Positions 1 to 6,722 of a stretch of DNA of 6,953 bases are shown piece after piece. The position numbers were made by a program, and so were the translations under genes. Under the pieces are notes generated by a model that made no database searches, was not told the origin of the DNA, and saw nothing but the letters and a program-made list of their open reading frames with translations. This DNA comes from Actinomycetota bacterium (GTDB lineage: Bacteria > Actinomycetota > Actinomycetes > Nanopelagicales > Nanopelagicaceae). The first letter of the stretch is position 1; each line of letters opens with the position of its first letter. The stretch covers positions 1 through 6,953 of the forward strand of contig CANKCT010000046.1 in assembly GCA_947480465.1 (NCBI GenBank). The letters are read 5' to 3'.

Positions 1-933
1 ACGGGAAAAATTGATGAAGTGACAAGACGTGCACTTGAAGAAGCTCAGTGGAAACTTGGTGACCGCTCACTTAATCTGCAAGAGCCACCCTTGATGCGCG
101 GAGATGATGTTGCTGCTTTGCAATCCCGACTCACTGAAATGGGTTTTGATTGCGGTCGCGTTGATGGAATTTATGGCCCTCGGTCTGCAGCCGCAGTAAA
201 AGAGTTTCAGCAATCTGTTGGAATAACTGTGGATGGAAAATGTGGACCAGAAACAATTATTGGCCTACTCCGATTAACTCGAATTGTTTCTGGTGGTGCG
301 CCGACGGCGATGCGTGAAAACGCTGTACAAAGGAATCGTGGACCAGCACTAGCAAATAAAGTAATTGTGATTAATCCTGATGGCGATAATTCTCTGGTTT
401 ATGACGTTGCACTTCGCACAGAAGGCCGTTTGTTGGCACTTGGTGCATCAGTTTTTTTAACTCGAGGTAATTCAAATAATCCCACTGAATCCGATCGTAT
501 TGCTTTTACCAATCAAAGTAATGCGGATTTGATGATCTCTCTACATGTTGATAATTATAAAAACGAAGTTGCACATGGGGTAGCTACTTATTTTTACGGA
601 AGTGATGCCCATGGAATTCACTCTATTGTTGGCGAGCGTTTTGCATCATTGGTTCAACGGGAAATTTGCGCACGTACAGACTTAGCAAACTGCCGTACAC
701 ATGCGATGGCGTGGGATTTACTTCGATTAACTCGAGCGCCTGCAGTGCAGATTGATTTGGGATATGCGACTAATCCTGGCGATTTTGAGCGCTTGTCCCG
801 CCCGGATTTTCGAGATGTGATTGCTGAAGCCTTGGTTATTGCAATTCAAAGGTTGTATTTAGCTGCCGAAGATGATGCAAAAACTGGAACATTGAGAATT
901 TCCGATCTTCGCAAGGCGGGTATTCGCCGATAA
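1..933 (+). CDS. cwlM: CwlM-like protein: peptidoglycan-binding domains plus degenerate N-acetylmuramoyl-L-alanine amidase fold (5' end cut off)
   Basis: The reading frame is open from base 1, so the gene is partial. The GTG at 19 is probably not its start, because the first residues (ending RALEEAQWKLGDR) look like the tail of a first peptidoglycan-binding repeat. Counting from base 1, a full PG_binding_1 repeat spans about residues 32-92 (VDGIYGP near 54-60, VDGKCGPET near 78-84). An Amidase_3-type domain follows at about 119-288. In active amidases the first strand ends in DPGHGG with a zinc His; here it reads NPDGDN (125-130), with no His. SLHVDN (181-185) keeps the second His (H182). The usual catalytic Glu in a VELGF-like motif is Asp here (IDLGY, D252). 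In mycobacteria the equivalent protein, CwlM, is a regulator of peptidoglycan precursor synthesis (MurA) rather than a hydrolase. The lost residues suggest the same role here. No signal peptide can be judged because the N-terminus is missing. The neighbour downstream starts 41 bp away on the same strand. Confidence 0.85.
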   Translation, partial: TGKIDEVTRRALEEAQWKLGDRSLNLQEPPLMRGDDVAALQSRLTEMGFDCGRVDGIYGPRSAAAVKEFQQSVGITVDGKCGPETIIGLLRLTRIVSGGAPTAMRENAVQRNRGPALANKVIVINPDGDNSLVYDVALRTEGRLLALGASVFLTRGNSNNPTESDRIAFTNQSNADLMISLHVDNYKNEVAHGVATYFYGSDAHGIHSIVGERFASLVQREICARTDLANCRTHAMAWDLLRLTRAPAVQIDLGYATNPGDFERLSRPDFRDVIAEALVIAIQRLYLAAEDDAKTGTLRISDLRKAGIRR

Positions 934-974
934 ATAAGGCGCAACCCTGTCACGGCGTATGGCAGACTTAGGAC

Positions 975-2237
975 ATGTCGGAAATAACAAACCGCTTTGC
1001 CACGGGTGCTCCTCAAAATTTAGAGGAACGTTTTGCAAGCCGTGCAGCACATATGAAGCCCAGTGAAATCCGCTCACTTTTTGCAGTTGCTTCTCGCCCT
1101 GAGATTGTTTCTTTAGCTGGAGGAATGCCGAATCTCTCCGCTTTTCCAATGTCAATGATGGCTGATGTTGTACAGAAATTAGTTTTAACAAATGGTGCTG
1201 AAGCACTTCAATATGGCAGTGGTCAAGGTCATCCGAAACTACGTGAGCAGATTTGTGAAGTGATGGCTCTTGAGGGTATCCGTGCTAATCCAGATGATGT
1301 TTTGGTGACAACGGGTTCACAGCAGGCCCTTGATTTAATCTCGAGAATTTTTATTGACCCGGGTGATGTGGTTTTAGCTGAAGCCCCTTCATATGTTGGG
1401 GCGTTAGGAACTTTTCACCAGTATGAAGCCTCTGTTATCCATGTTGAAACTGACAATGATGGGTTGGTCCCACAAGGTTTGCGCGATGCAATCAAAAGCG
1501 TTCGGGCTGCTGGGCGCAAAATTAAATTTCTGTACATGATTCCCAACTATCAAAACCCTTCAGGGGTTTTGCTTCCAGCAGAACGTCGGACTGAGATTTT
1601 AAACATCTGCCGTGAGGCTGGAATTTTTGTAGTTGAAGATAACCCTTATGGACTGCTTGGATTCGACAAGCCATCTCCAAATGCGATGCGGGCTGAAGAT
1701 TCTGAAAATGTTATCTATCTTGGGACTTTCTCGAAGACAATCGCCCCCGGCTTACGTGTTGGCTGGGCCTTAGTGCCTCCCTCCTTAAAGGAGAAGTTGG
1801 TGATTGCGAGTGAATCATCAATTTTATGTCCATCAAACTTCGCCCAACTAACTATTTCTAGTTACTTGGCAGAACAACCTTGGCGCGATCAAATTGCTTC
1901 TTTCTGTGATCTATATAAAACACGCCGGGATGCGATGCTTGAATCCCTTGATGAGTATTTTCCAACAACAGCTAAATGGACAAAGCCAGGTGGTGGATTT
2001 TATGTTTGGGTAAGCCTGCCACCCGAGATTGATACAACTGCTTTAATGCCTAAAGCAATTGTTGCAAAGGTTGCTTATGTTCCAGGTACCGCTTTTTATG
2101 CTGATGGTTTTGGCTCGTGGTCTTTGCGTTTATCGTATTGCTATCCCACACCCGAGCGAATTCGTGTTGGTGTGAAAGCTTTGGGTGAAGTAATCAAAAC
2201 TGAGATGTTACGCAGAGGAAGCAATCAACTTTCTTAA
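975..2237 (+). CDS. PLP-dependent fold-type I aminotransferase (2-aminoadipate / LysN-like class)
   Basis: This 420-residue protein is full length for class I/II aminotransferases of the LysN/AadAT type and has no GntR DNA-binding domain in front. Motifs in order: SLAGGMPN (46-53); LQYGSGQGHP (78-87); VTTGSQQALD (111-120); EAPSY with the PLP-stacking Tyr140; NYQNPSG with Asn194; VVEDNPYG (219-226) with the PLP-pyridine Asp222; TFSKTIAPGLRVGW (251-264) with the Schiff-base Lys254; KPGGGFYVWV (337-346); and RLSYCYP with Arg385, which should bind the substrate carboxylate. All key residues are present, so it should be active. It would transfer an amino group to or from 2-oxoglutarate. The donor (2-aminoadipate, a branched-chain or an aromatic amino acid) cannot be told from sequence. 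ATG at 975 has AGGA four bases upstream, a short spacing. No terminator or clear promoter separates it from the cwlM-like gene, so co-transcription is likely. Its stop codon overlaps that of convergent parB. Confidence 0.9.
   Translation: MSEITNRFATGAPQNLEERFASRAAHMKPSEIRSLFAVASRPEIVSLAGGMPNLSAFPMSMMADVVQKLVLTNGAEALQYGSGQGHPKLREQICEVMALEGIRANPDDVLVTTGSQQALDLISRIFIDPGDVVLAEAPSYVGALGTFHQYEASVIHVETDNDGLVPQGLRDAIKSVRAAGRKIKFLYMIPNYQNPSGVLLPAERRTEILNICREAGIFVVEDNPYGLLGFDKPSPNAMRAEDSENVIYLGTFSKTIAPGLRVGWALVPPSLKEKLVIASESSILCPSNFAQLTISSYLAEQPWRDQIASFCDLYKTRRDAMLESLDEYFPTTAKWTKPGGGFYVWVSLPPEIDTTALMPKAIVAKVAYVPGTAFYADGFGSWSLRLSYCYPTPERIRVGVKALGEVIKTEMLRRGSNQLS
2234..2237. other. Shared convergent stop codons (TTAA)
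   Basis: The plus-strand aminotransferase ends with TAA at 2235-2237 and the minus-strand parB ends with TAA at 2236-2234. The palindrome TTAA therefore holds both stops and the coding regions overlap by four bases. There is no intergenic space for a terminator, and none is apparent in the coding ends on either side. Confidence 0.95.
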
Positions 2238-3094
2238 TCTTCGATTTTTTTGCTGATTCTCTTTAGGTCATCAGCACCGGCAAACTCAATAACAATTGTG
2301 CCTTTTTTGATTGAACCTTGAATCGAAACTCTAGTGTCTAAGGCATCCCCAATTCGATCTGCGATTTCATTAAACTCTACATTACTTGATGTAACTGTCT
2401 TGATTTTCTTCTTTGATTTTTTCGGTGACTTTTCAGAAATTAAATCCTCAACAGCGCGGACACTCAGACCATCACTAATTATTCGTTTAGCCAAACTTTC
2501 AATCAGTTGAGTATCACTTAGACCCAATAATGCACGCGCATGTCCGGCACTAATTGCACCTGAGGCAACTTTGCTTTGCACTGATGTTGGTAAATTCATT
2601 AACCTAATAGTGTTTGAAATTAATGGGCGAGAACGGCCTAGTTTTTGTGCCAACTCCTCATGTGTACAAGAAAAATCAGTTAGCAATTGTGAGTACGCAG
2701 CAGCTTCTTCAAGTGCGTTAAGTTGGCTGCGGTGAATGTTTTCAATTAACGCCTCGCGAAGCAGTTCATTATCTGCTGTCTGCCGAATGATTACGGGGAT
2801 TTTTTTTAATCCTGCTGCTTTTGCAGCGCGATAACGTCTTTCTCCCATGATGAGTTCGAAAGCCCCATTTGAACTTCGTCTAACAACTGGAGGTTGTAAA
2901 ATTCCAATTTCTTTAATTGATGCAATTAGCTCATCGAGTGCTTCTTGATCGAAGTGTTTTCGTGGTTGGCGGGGATTAGGTGTAATTAAATTAATATCAA
3001 CTTCATCTTGTGTTGCAACTTCTTCTCCGTCAACTGTTAGTGAGGTTGGTATCAATGCATCAAGGTTTGTTCCAAGTCCTCCGCGGCGTGCCAT
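2234..3094 (-). CDS. parB: Chromosome-partitioning protein ParB (parS-binding CTPase clamp)
   Basis: This 286-residue chromosomal ParB has all the family parts. The N-terminal RRGGLGTNLDALIP (3-16) matches the conserved stretch that contacts ParA. The CTP-binding/ParB_N domain spans about 31-122, with PNPRQPRKHF (39-48), GERRYRA (84-90) and ENIHRSQLN (118-126). The helix-turn-helix that reads parS lies near 144-168 (HEELAQKLGRSRPLISNTI). A lysine-rich linker (222-232) leads to the C-terminal dimerisation domain (about 236-286). The protein loads at parS, spreads by sliding as a CTP-dependent clamp and stimulates ParA to move origins apart. Its ATG overlaps the parA stop codon by one base (TAATG), and AAGGGG lies about 9 bases upstream inside parA, so translation is probably coupled. 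Two candidate parS sites lie just upstream in the same block. Confidence 0.97.
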   Translation of the reverse strand: MARRGGLGTNLDALIPTSLTVDGEEVATQDEVDINLITPNPRQPRKHFDQEALDELIASIKEIGILQPPVVRRSSNGAFELIMGERRYRAAKAAGLKKIPVIIRQTADNELLREALIENIHRSQLNALEEAAAYSQLLTDFSCTHEELAQKLGRSRPLISNTIRLMNLPTSVQSKVASGAISAGHARALLGLSDTQLIESLAKRIISDGLSVRAVEDLISEKSPKKSKKKIKTVTSSNVEFNEIADRIGDALDTRVSIQGSIKKGTIVIEFAGADDLKRISKKIED

Positions 3095-4005
3095 TATGCA
3101 ATTTCCCCTTCGCGCTTATAATTTATTGAAACCACATTGGAGTTAAAAGGTTTGGCGCGGAATGCTAATTCGCGTGCAACTGCCATGTAAGCAATAGCTC
3201 CGGGCGAAGATGCGTCATATGTCATAACTGTTTGATTAAATCCAGGTGCTTCCGAAACTCTAACGGCGCGCGGGATAGGAATATTAATTAACTCATTTGG
3301 ATAATGTTTGCGAATTTCATCGGCCACATCGTTGGCCAATCTTGTTCTACTATCAAACATTGTTAAAACAAAAGTTGAAAGTTTTAATTGTGGATTCAAT
3401 CTTTTCTTTACTAGTTCAAAAGTTTTCAACAATTGTGACAAACCTTCGAGTGCATAATATTCACATTGAATCGGTATCAACATCTCTTTAGCTGCGGTGA
3501 GCGCATTAATTGTTAATAAACCTAAACTTGGTGGACAGTCAATGAATATGTAATCCAATGGTTGACCTTGTTGGATCCGCGCCTCAACCAACTCTTCAAT
3601 TGCTTCTTTTAACCGCATTTCGCGCGCAACCATTGGAACTAATTCAATTTCAGCTTGGGCTAAAGAGGTGTTTGATGAGATGCACTCTAAAGATGGAAAA
3701 CCTTTAACCTTTTGCGAGCAAGCCTCCATGGTTGTCTCACCCATCAACACTTCATAAATTCCAGGGTTATTAATATGTTCCACCCCGAACGCTGTTGAGG
3801 CGTTTCCTTGTGGATCTAGGTCAATTACTGCAACTTTGAGTCCCCCCATTGAAAGCGCTGCAGCTAAATTGACGGTTGTTGTGGTCTTGCCTACGCCACC
3901 TTTTTGGTTAGCTACAGTAATAATTCGAAGGGACGCTGGTTTATCCATCGCCTCTTTGAGGCGGCGGACACCTACAACTGGTTTTGTTTCACGTGAATCA
4001 TCCAC
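3094..4005 (-). CDS. parA: Chromosome-partitioning ATPase ParA (Soj)
   Basis: This is a Walker-type ATPase of the ParA/MinD superfamily, 303 residues from the GTG at 4005. It has the deviant Walker A KGGVGKTT (35-42) with signature Lys35, the A' motif DLDPQGN (62-68) and the Walker B/switch region FIDCPPSLG (154-162). Chromosomal ParA motifs follow: LTMFDSRTRL (214-223) and PRAVRVSEAPGFNQ (245-258). ATP-bound dimers bind DNA non-specifically, and ParB releases them, giving directed movement of origins. The start is uncertain. The GTG lies 9 bases after the rsmG stop with no good ribosome-binding site, and its codons 4-7 (SRET) are read from a parS-like site. An in-frame ATG at 3948 (residue 20) has AGAGG only two bases upstream and would leave the parS site between genes. 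The ATPase core begins near residue 26, so either start gives a complete enzyme. Confidence 0.96.
   Translation of the reverse strand: MDDSRETKPVVGVRRLKEAMDKPASLRIITVANQKGGVGKTTTTVNLAAALSMGGLKVAVIDLDPQGNASTAFGVEHINNPGIYEVLMGETTMEACSQKVKGFPSLECISSNTSLAQAEIELVPMVAREMRLKEAIEELVEARIQQGQPLDYIFIDCPPSLGLLTINALTAAKEMLIPIQCEYYALEGLSQLLKTFELVKKRLNPQLKLSTFVLTMFDSRTRLANDVADEIRKHYPNELINIPIPRAVRVSEAPGFNQTVMTYDASSPGAIAYMAVARELAFRAKPFNSNVVSINYKREGEIA
3985..4000. promoter_or_regulatory. parS: parS site 1 (within or just before parA)
   Basis: TGTTTCACGTGAATCA matches the widely conserved chromosomal parS sequence TGTTTCACGTGAAACA at 15 of 16 positions; the one difference is T for A at 3998. It should be a ParB loading site. 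It overlaps codons 2-7 of parA when the GTG start at 4005 is used and supplies the SRET tetrapeptide. Binding of ParB here could also dampen expression of parAB, but that is inference. Confidence 0.85.
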
Positions 4006-4014
4006 GGGGCTTAG

Positions 4015-4593
4015 TTAAGCACCTTTACGCACTTCTACAATACGGCCAGGCTCAATACCTTCAAGTTCAACCTCGTGAAGAATCGATTTCGGCACAGTTT
4101 TCATCTCATCTTCGGCGGATTTGCCCTTAATTGCCATTAAAGAGCCTCCTGTTTTAAGAAGGTGCCACGTTATCTTTTTTAACTTCTCTAAAGGGGCCAC
4201 AGCACGTGCAGTTACATAATGTGCTGTCGCTCGGTGATCTTGAGCCTGTCCCCTGATAACTTCGATATTTAAGCCAGTCACAGCCTCTTTGAGGAACTCT
4301 GCCCTACGCTCCAAAGGTTCAATCAGGGTTACATGTAGATCTGGTCGTGCTAGTGCAATAACAATCCCTGGTAAGCCAGCCCCAGAGCCAACATCAAAGA
4401 CAATTGACCCCTCTTTAAGTAGTTGAGTAACTGGCAGGCAGTTGAAAATGTGGCGTTCCCAGATGCGTTCAGCCTCCCTGGGTCCAATCAGGCCACGCTC
4501 AATCCCTGGTCCTGCTAATAACTCGGCATAGCTTTGTATTCGAGCGGTATCTGGAAAGTACCGTTCGATGAGGGTTTCACGTGAAACATGCAC
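4015..4593 (-). CDS. rsmG: 16S rRNA (guanine-N7) methyltransferase RsmG (GidB)
   Basis: This 192-residue cytosolic SAM-dependent methyltransferase modifies a guanine in the 530 loop of 16S rRNA (G527 in E. coli numbering). Loss of the family member gives low-level streptomycin resistance in several bacteria. The family's ERHIFNC-type motif is at 46-52, SAM motif I FDVGSGAGLPG at 66-76 and the acidic residue after the second strand at Glu92. VTARAVAPL (127-135) and LMAIKGK (152-158) are also diagnostic. The GTG start at 4593 follows directly on the jag TAG stop with no ribosome-binding site visible, so translation is probably coupled to jag. Residues 4-7 (SRET) are encoded by a parS-like palindrome. 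The protein is slightly short but has all core motifs. Confidence 0.95.
   Translation of the reverse strand: MHVSRETLIERYFPDTARIQSYAELLAGPGIERGLIGPREAERIWERHIFNCLPVTQLLKEGSIVFDVGSGAGLPGIVIALARPDLHVTLIEPLERRAEFLKEAVTGLNIEVIRGQAQDHRATAHYVTARAVAPLEKLKKITWHLLKTGGSLMAIKGKSAEDEMKTVPKSILHEVELEGIEPGRIVEVRKGA
4573..4588. promoter_or_regulatory. parS: parS site 2 (5' end of rsmG)
   Basis: GGTTTCACGTGAAACA matches the parS consensus at 15 of 16 positions, and the inner 14 bases (4574-4587, GTTTCACGTGAAAC) form a perfect inverted repeat. It lies over codons 2-7 of rsmG, encoding part of HVSRET. It is 588 bp from parS site 1, so the two probably act together as a ParB loading cluster next to oriC. Confidence 0.9.
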
Positions 4594-5145
4594 CTAGGCG
4601 CTATAGATCACGACGTAGCGATTTGGATCTTCTCCATCAGACTCGCTAGTCAGGCCCAACTCTTGGATTGTGTCATGGATAATCTTGCGCTCAAAAGCGT
4701 TCATTGGCGCTAGTTTGATAGATTTGCCGGTTGATTTTGCCTCTTCGGCCATTTCATTGGCCAGTTTTTTTAGCTCGGTTTTCTTATTTGACCTAAAGTT
4801 ATCAATATCGAGCATCAACCGAGAACGATCACCGGTTGAGGTTTGTACGGCTAATCGGGTGAGCTCTTGAATCGCATCTAAAACCTCACCATCGCTTCCA
4901 ACTAGGTGCCGGAGTTTGCCTCCAACAATTGCTAGGGATGCACGGTCATTTTCAACATCGATGTCGATGTCACCATCAAGGTCTGCAATGTCAAGGAGAG
5001 CTTCGAGGTAATCGGCAGCGATATCACCCTCTTCCTCTAGGCGTGCAACACCTTTAACGGGCTTACTTTCGCCCGCTTCTATTACTGCTGCCTCAGTTGG
5101 CTCTAATACTGCCTCTTCTGTGCTCTTTGCCTTAGTTTTTGCCAT
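4594..5145 (-). CDS. jag: Jag-type RNA-binding protein with KH and R3H domains
   Basis: This 183-residue cytosolic protein belongs to the Jag/KhpB (EloR) family, regularly encoded next to yidC. The first 40 or so residues are low-complexity and acidic (AKTKAKSTEEAVLEPTEAA...), without a clear Jag_N domain, as is usual in Actinobacteria. An acidic lead-in, DIADLDGDIDIDV (52-64), opens the KH-type domain, with a GxxG-like turn at GSDGEV (83-88). The R3H domain fills the C-terminus: MNAFERKIIHD (148-158) carries the R-x3-H pair Arg153/His157, and SESDGEDPNRYVVI (167-180) is the typical ending. In Gram-positive relatives the family binds RNA and affects cell elongation and division; the target here is unknown. 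ATG at 5145 has a good ribosome-binding site (AGGGAGAG). A 70-base gap separates it from yidC, the widest gap in the minus-strand block. TAG at 4594 abuts the rsmG GTG. Confidence 0.93.
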   Translation of the reverse strand: MAKTKAKSTEEAVLEPTEAAVIEAGESKPVKGVARLEEEGDIAADYLEALLDIADLDGDIDIDVENDRASLAIVGGKLRHLVGSDGEVLDAIQELTRLAVQTSTGDRSRLMLDIDNFRSNKKTELKKLANEMAEEAKSTGKSIKLAPMNAFERKIIHDTIQELGLTSESDGEDPNRYVVIYSA

Positions 5146-5215
5146 ATTCGCTCTCCCTGTCGGGTTTGGGTAAATTGATAGTTATTAGGATGATTTGTCC
5201 GAATTAGACCGATAT

Positions 5216-6121
5216 TTATTTGTTCTTCTTTTTCTTCTTTTTTGGTTGATTTCTTTGGCCTTTGAGATCCTCGACAGGCTCTACCGCCTCTGTTGATGGA
5301 CTCTCTGAATGCCCAGACTTTTTTGCATTTTTTCGTTGGAGCTCTTCATACGCTGGTGATCCTGGAGTTGGGTTACGTTTAATTACATAGAACTGTTGTC
5401 CCCACGTCCAAAGATTTGTAGTCGACCAATAAATTAAAACTCCGATTGGGAAGTTAACTCCGGAGATTGCAAAAATAACGGGGAACGCATACAACATAAT
5501 TTTCTGTTGTTGCAACATCATGTTATTGCTTGAATCCATCTTCGGCATACCTTTAAGCATCAACTGGCGTTGTGTTGTAAAGGTTGTAAGTGACATTAAT
5601 GCAATAAGAAAGACTGTAACAACCTTAACGGTTGTGATGTCGGTACCCAGAAATGTCTGTGAAATTGGCGCTCCGAAGAATTTAGCATTTGCAGCACTCA
5701 CAACATCTTCTTGTGTTAAAACTCCGTGTTTTACTGGAGGGTTTTTACCAATTCCGTTCAATACTGTAAATAAGGCAAAAAAGATTGGAGCCTGGGCGAG
5801 AATTGGAAAACATGATGCAAGAGGGTTTGTTTTGTGCTCTTTGTAAAGCTTCATCATCTCTTCTGATTGTTTTTGTCGATCGTCTTTGTACTTCTTTTGA
5901 ATTTCTTTCATGTGTGGCTGAAGCGCTGTTAATGCGCGTTGACTTTTAATTTGTTTCACAAACAGTGGGATTAAAATAACGCGGATAAGAATCACTAGCC
6001 CGACAATTGCTAGTGACCAAGATACTCCACTGTCAGCACCAAAGATTGGGGATAAAGCTTTGTGTATTGTTACAATCACCCAAGAAACCGCGATATATAA
6101 GGGTTTTAGTATGCTATCCAT
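5216..6121 (-). CDS. yidC: Membrane protein insertase YidC (Oxa1 family)
   Basis: This 301-residue Gram-positive-type YidC lacks the large periplasmic domain of proteobacterial YidC. By eye, hydrophobic segments lie at about 8-27, 35-55, 103-123, 164-183, 209-220 and 223-245. Arg47 in the second segment (LIRVILIPL) is the conserved hydrophilic-groove arginine. A charged, helical cytosolic loop at about 56-98 (QIKSQRALTALQPHMKEIQ...) and the NPLASCFPILAQ motif (99-110) are family signatures. The C-terminus (about 262-301) is hydrophilic and ends in a run of lysines, a tail suited to contacting the ribosome. It inserts and folds membrane proteins, with or without SecYEG. The ATG directly follows the yidD TAA, and GGAG sits inside the end of yidD about 9 bases upstream. 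No lipoprotein signal is evident. Confidence 0.96.
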   Translation of the reverse strand: MDSILKPLYIAVSWVIVTIHKALSPIFGADSGVSWSLAIVGLVILIRVILIPLFVKQIKSQRALTALQPHMKEIQKKYKDDRQKQSEEMMKLYKEHKTNPLASCFPILAQAPIFFALFTVLNGIGKNPPVKHGVLTQEDVVSAANAKFFGAPISQTFLGTDITTVKVVTVFLIALMSLTTFTTQRQLMLKGMPKMDSSNNMMLQQQKIMLYAFPVIFAISGVNFPIGVLIYWSTTNLWTWGQQFYVIKRNPTPGSPAYEELQRKNAKKSGHSESPSTEAVEPVEDLKGQRNQPKKKKKKNK

Positions 6122-6349
6122 TTATAAAACTCCAACTTTCTCTTTAACTGCATAATCCACACCGCCGTGTGACCATGGGTTGCAGCGCATTAAACGCCAA
6201 ACACTCATTGCGATTCCTTTAAGCCCATAATTTTGAATGGCTGAGATTGCATAACTTGAACATGAAGGGTAATACTTACATTTTGGTCCAAACAACGGTG
6301 AGATCCATTGTTTGTAAACTTTGATTGGGAAGATGATGCTTTTTTTCAT
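6122..6349 (-). CDS. yidD: Membrane protein insertion efficiency factor YidD
   Basis: This 75-residue protein has the full YidD (DUF37) pattern: YKQWISPLFGPKCKYYPSC (12-30), with Cys24 and Cys30; SSYAISAI (31-38); an amphipathic helix; and RCNPWSHGG (55-63) with Cys56. The family sits at the inner face of the membrane and helps YidC-dependent insertion; its exact mechanism is not settled. The ATG overlaps the rnpA stop codon (ATGA, 6346-6349), and the TAA at 6122-6124 touches the yidC ATG, so the three genes are translationally linked. It is at the usual family length. Confidence 0.95.
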   Translation of the reverse strand: MKKSIIFPIKVYKQWISPLFGPKCKYYPSCSSYAISAIQNYGLKGIAMSVWRLMRCNPWSHGGVDYAVKEKVGVL

Positions 6350-6702
6350 TTGTTCTTGGCTCGCTCATTAGTTTTTATGTTTAATTTCTCAATCAACTCA
6401 GAAATTTCAGTTGCGCAATCTGCGGATGCAGAGTTGTTTAACCCTCTAATAACCAGAAGAGTGCCTTGTGGCAGTTTTGTGTAGTTATTTTGAATGCAAT
6501 GGCGGATCTTGCGCGCTAAGCGATGGCGTGCCACTGAGCCTCCAACAGCTTTACTAATGATTAGACCTGCGCGCGCAGGAGCAATTGAATCTGTGTTGAT
6601 GTAGAGGTAACCGACAAAGTTGGCTGTTGTGTACCGCGTGCCACTCTTTGTAGCGCGGGCAAAATCCCCGCTCTCAGTAAGTCGTGCAGTTTTAACTAGC
6701 AC
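6346..6702 (-). CDS. rnpA: Ribonuclease P protein component
   Basis: This 118-residue basic protein is the subunit that assists the RNase P RNA in removing 5' leaders from pre-tRNAs. The RNR signature appears in its actinobacterial form, SKAVGGSVARHRLARKIRH (50-68). An RxxxF-like N-terminal pattern (TARLTESGDF, 5-14) and VIRGLNN (84-90) are also typical. The start is a GTG at 6700-6702 (protein MLVKTARL...), 20 bases after rpmH. Only a weak purine stretch (AAGAAAGA) precedes it. No better in-frame start lies between it and the rpmH stop. The stop overlaps the yidD start by four bases. Confidence 0.94.
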   Translation of the reverse strand: MLVKTARLTESGDFARATKSGTRYTTANFVGYLYINTDSIAPARAGLIISKAVGGSVARHRLARKIRHCIQNNYTKLPQGTLLVIRGLNNSASADCATEISELIEKLNIKTNERAKNK

Positions 6703-6722
6703 GAATATCTTTCTTAAAAACC

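Noticed and set aside
859..1206. 115-codon minus-strand frame across the cwlM/aminotransferase junction
   Set aside because: It lies antisense to two well-supported genes, its translation resembles no protein family, and it has no ribosome-binding site of note.
4202..4209. GCACGTGC palindrome within rsmG as a third parS
   Set aside because: Only the CACGTG core matches; the flanking arms lack the TGTTT/AAACA needed by parS.
4973..4990. Short ATCGATGTCGATGTC repeat in jag
   Set aside because: It is explained by the codons for the acidic DIDIDV stretch of the protein, with no sign of an independent repeat element.
5146..5215. Internal promoter or terminator in the yidC-jag gap
   Set aside because: The minus strand has TTCGGA, 17 bases, then TATCAA, which is too weak a match to call. 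No stem-loop followed by a T-run is visible.
5520..5846. 108-codon plus-strand frame inside yidC
   Set aside because: It is antisense to conserved YidC membrane segments, and its composition simply mirrors them.
5952..5964. TGTTTCAC followed by AAACA within yidC as a parS relic
   Set aside because: The central GTG is missing, so the half-sites are out of register and ParB would not be expected to load.
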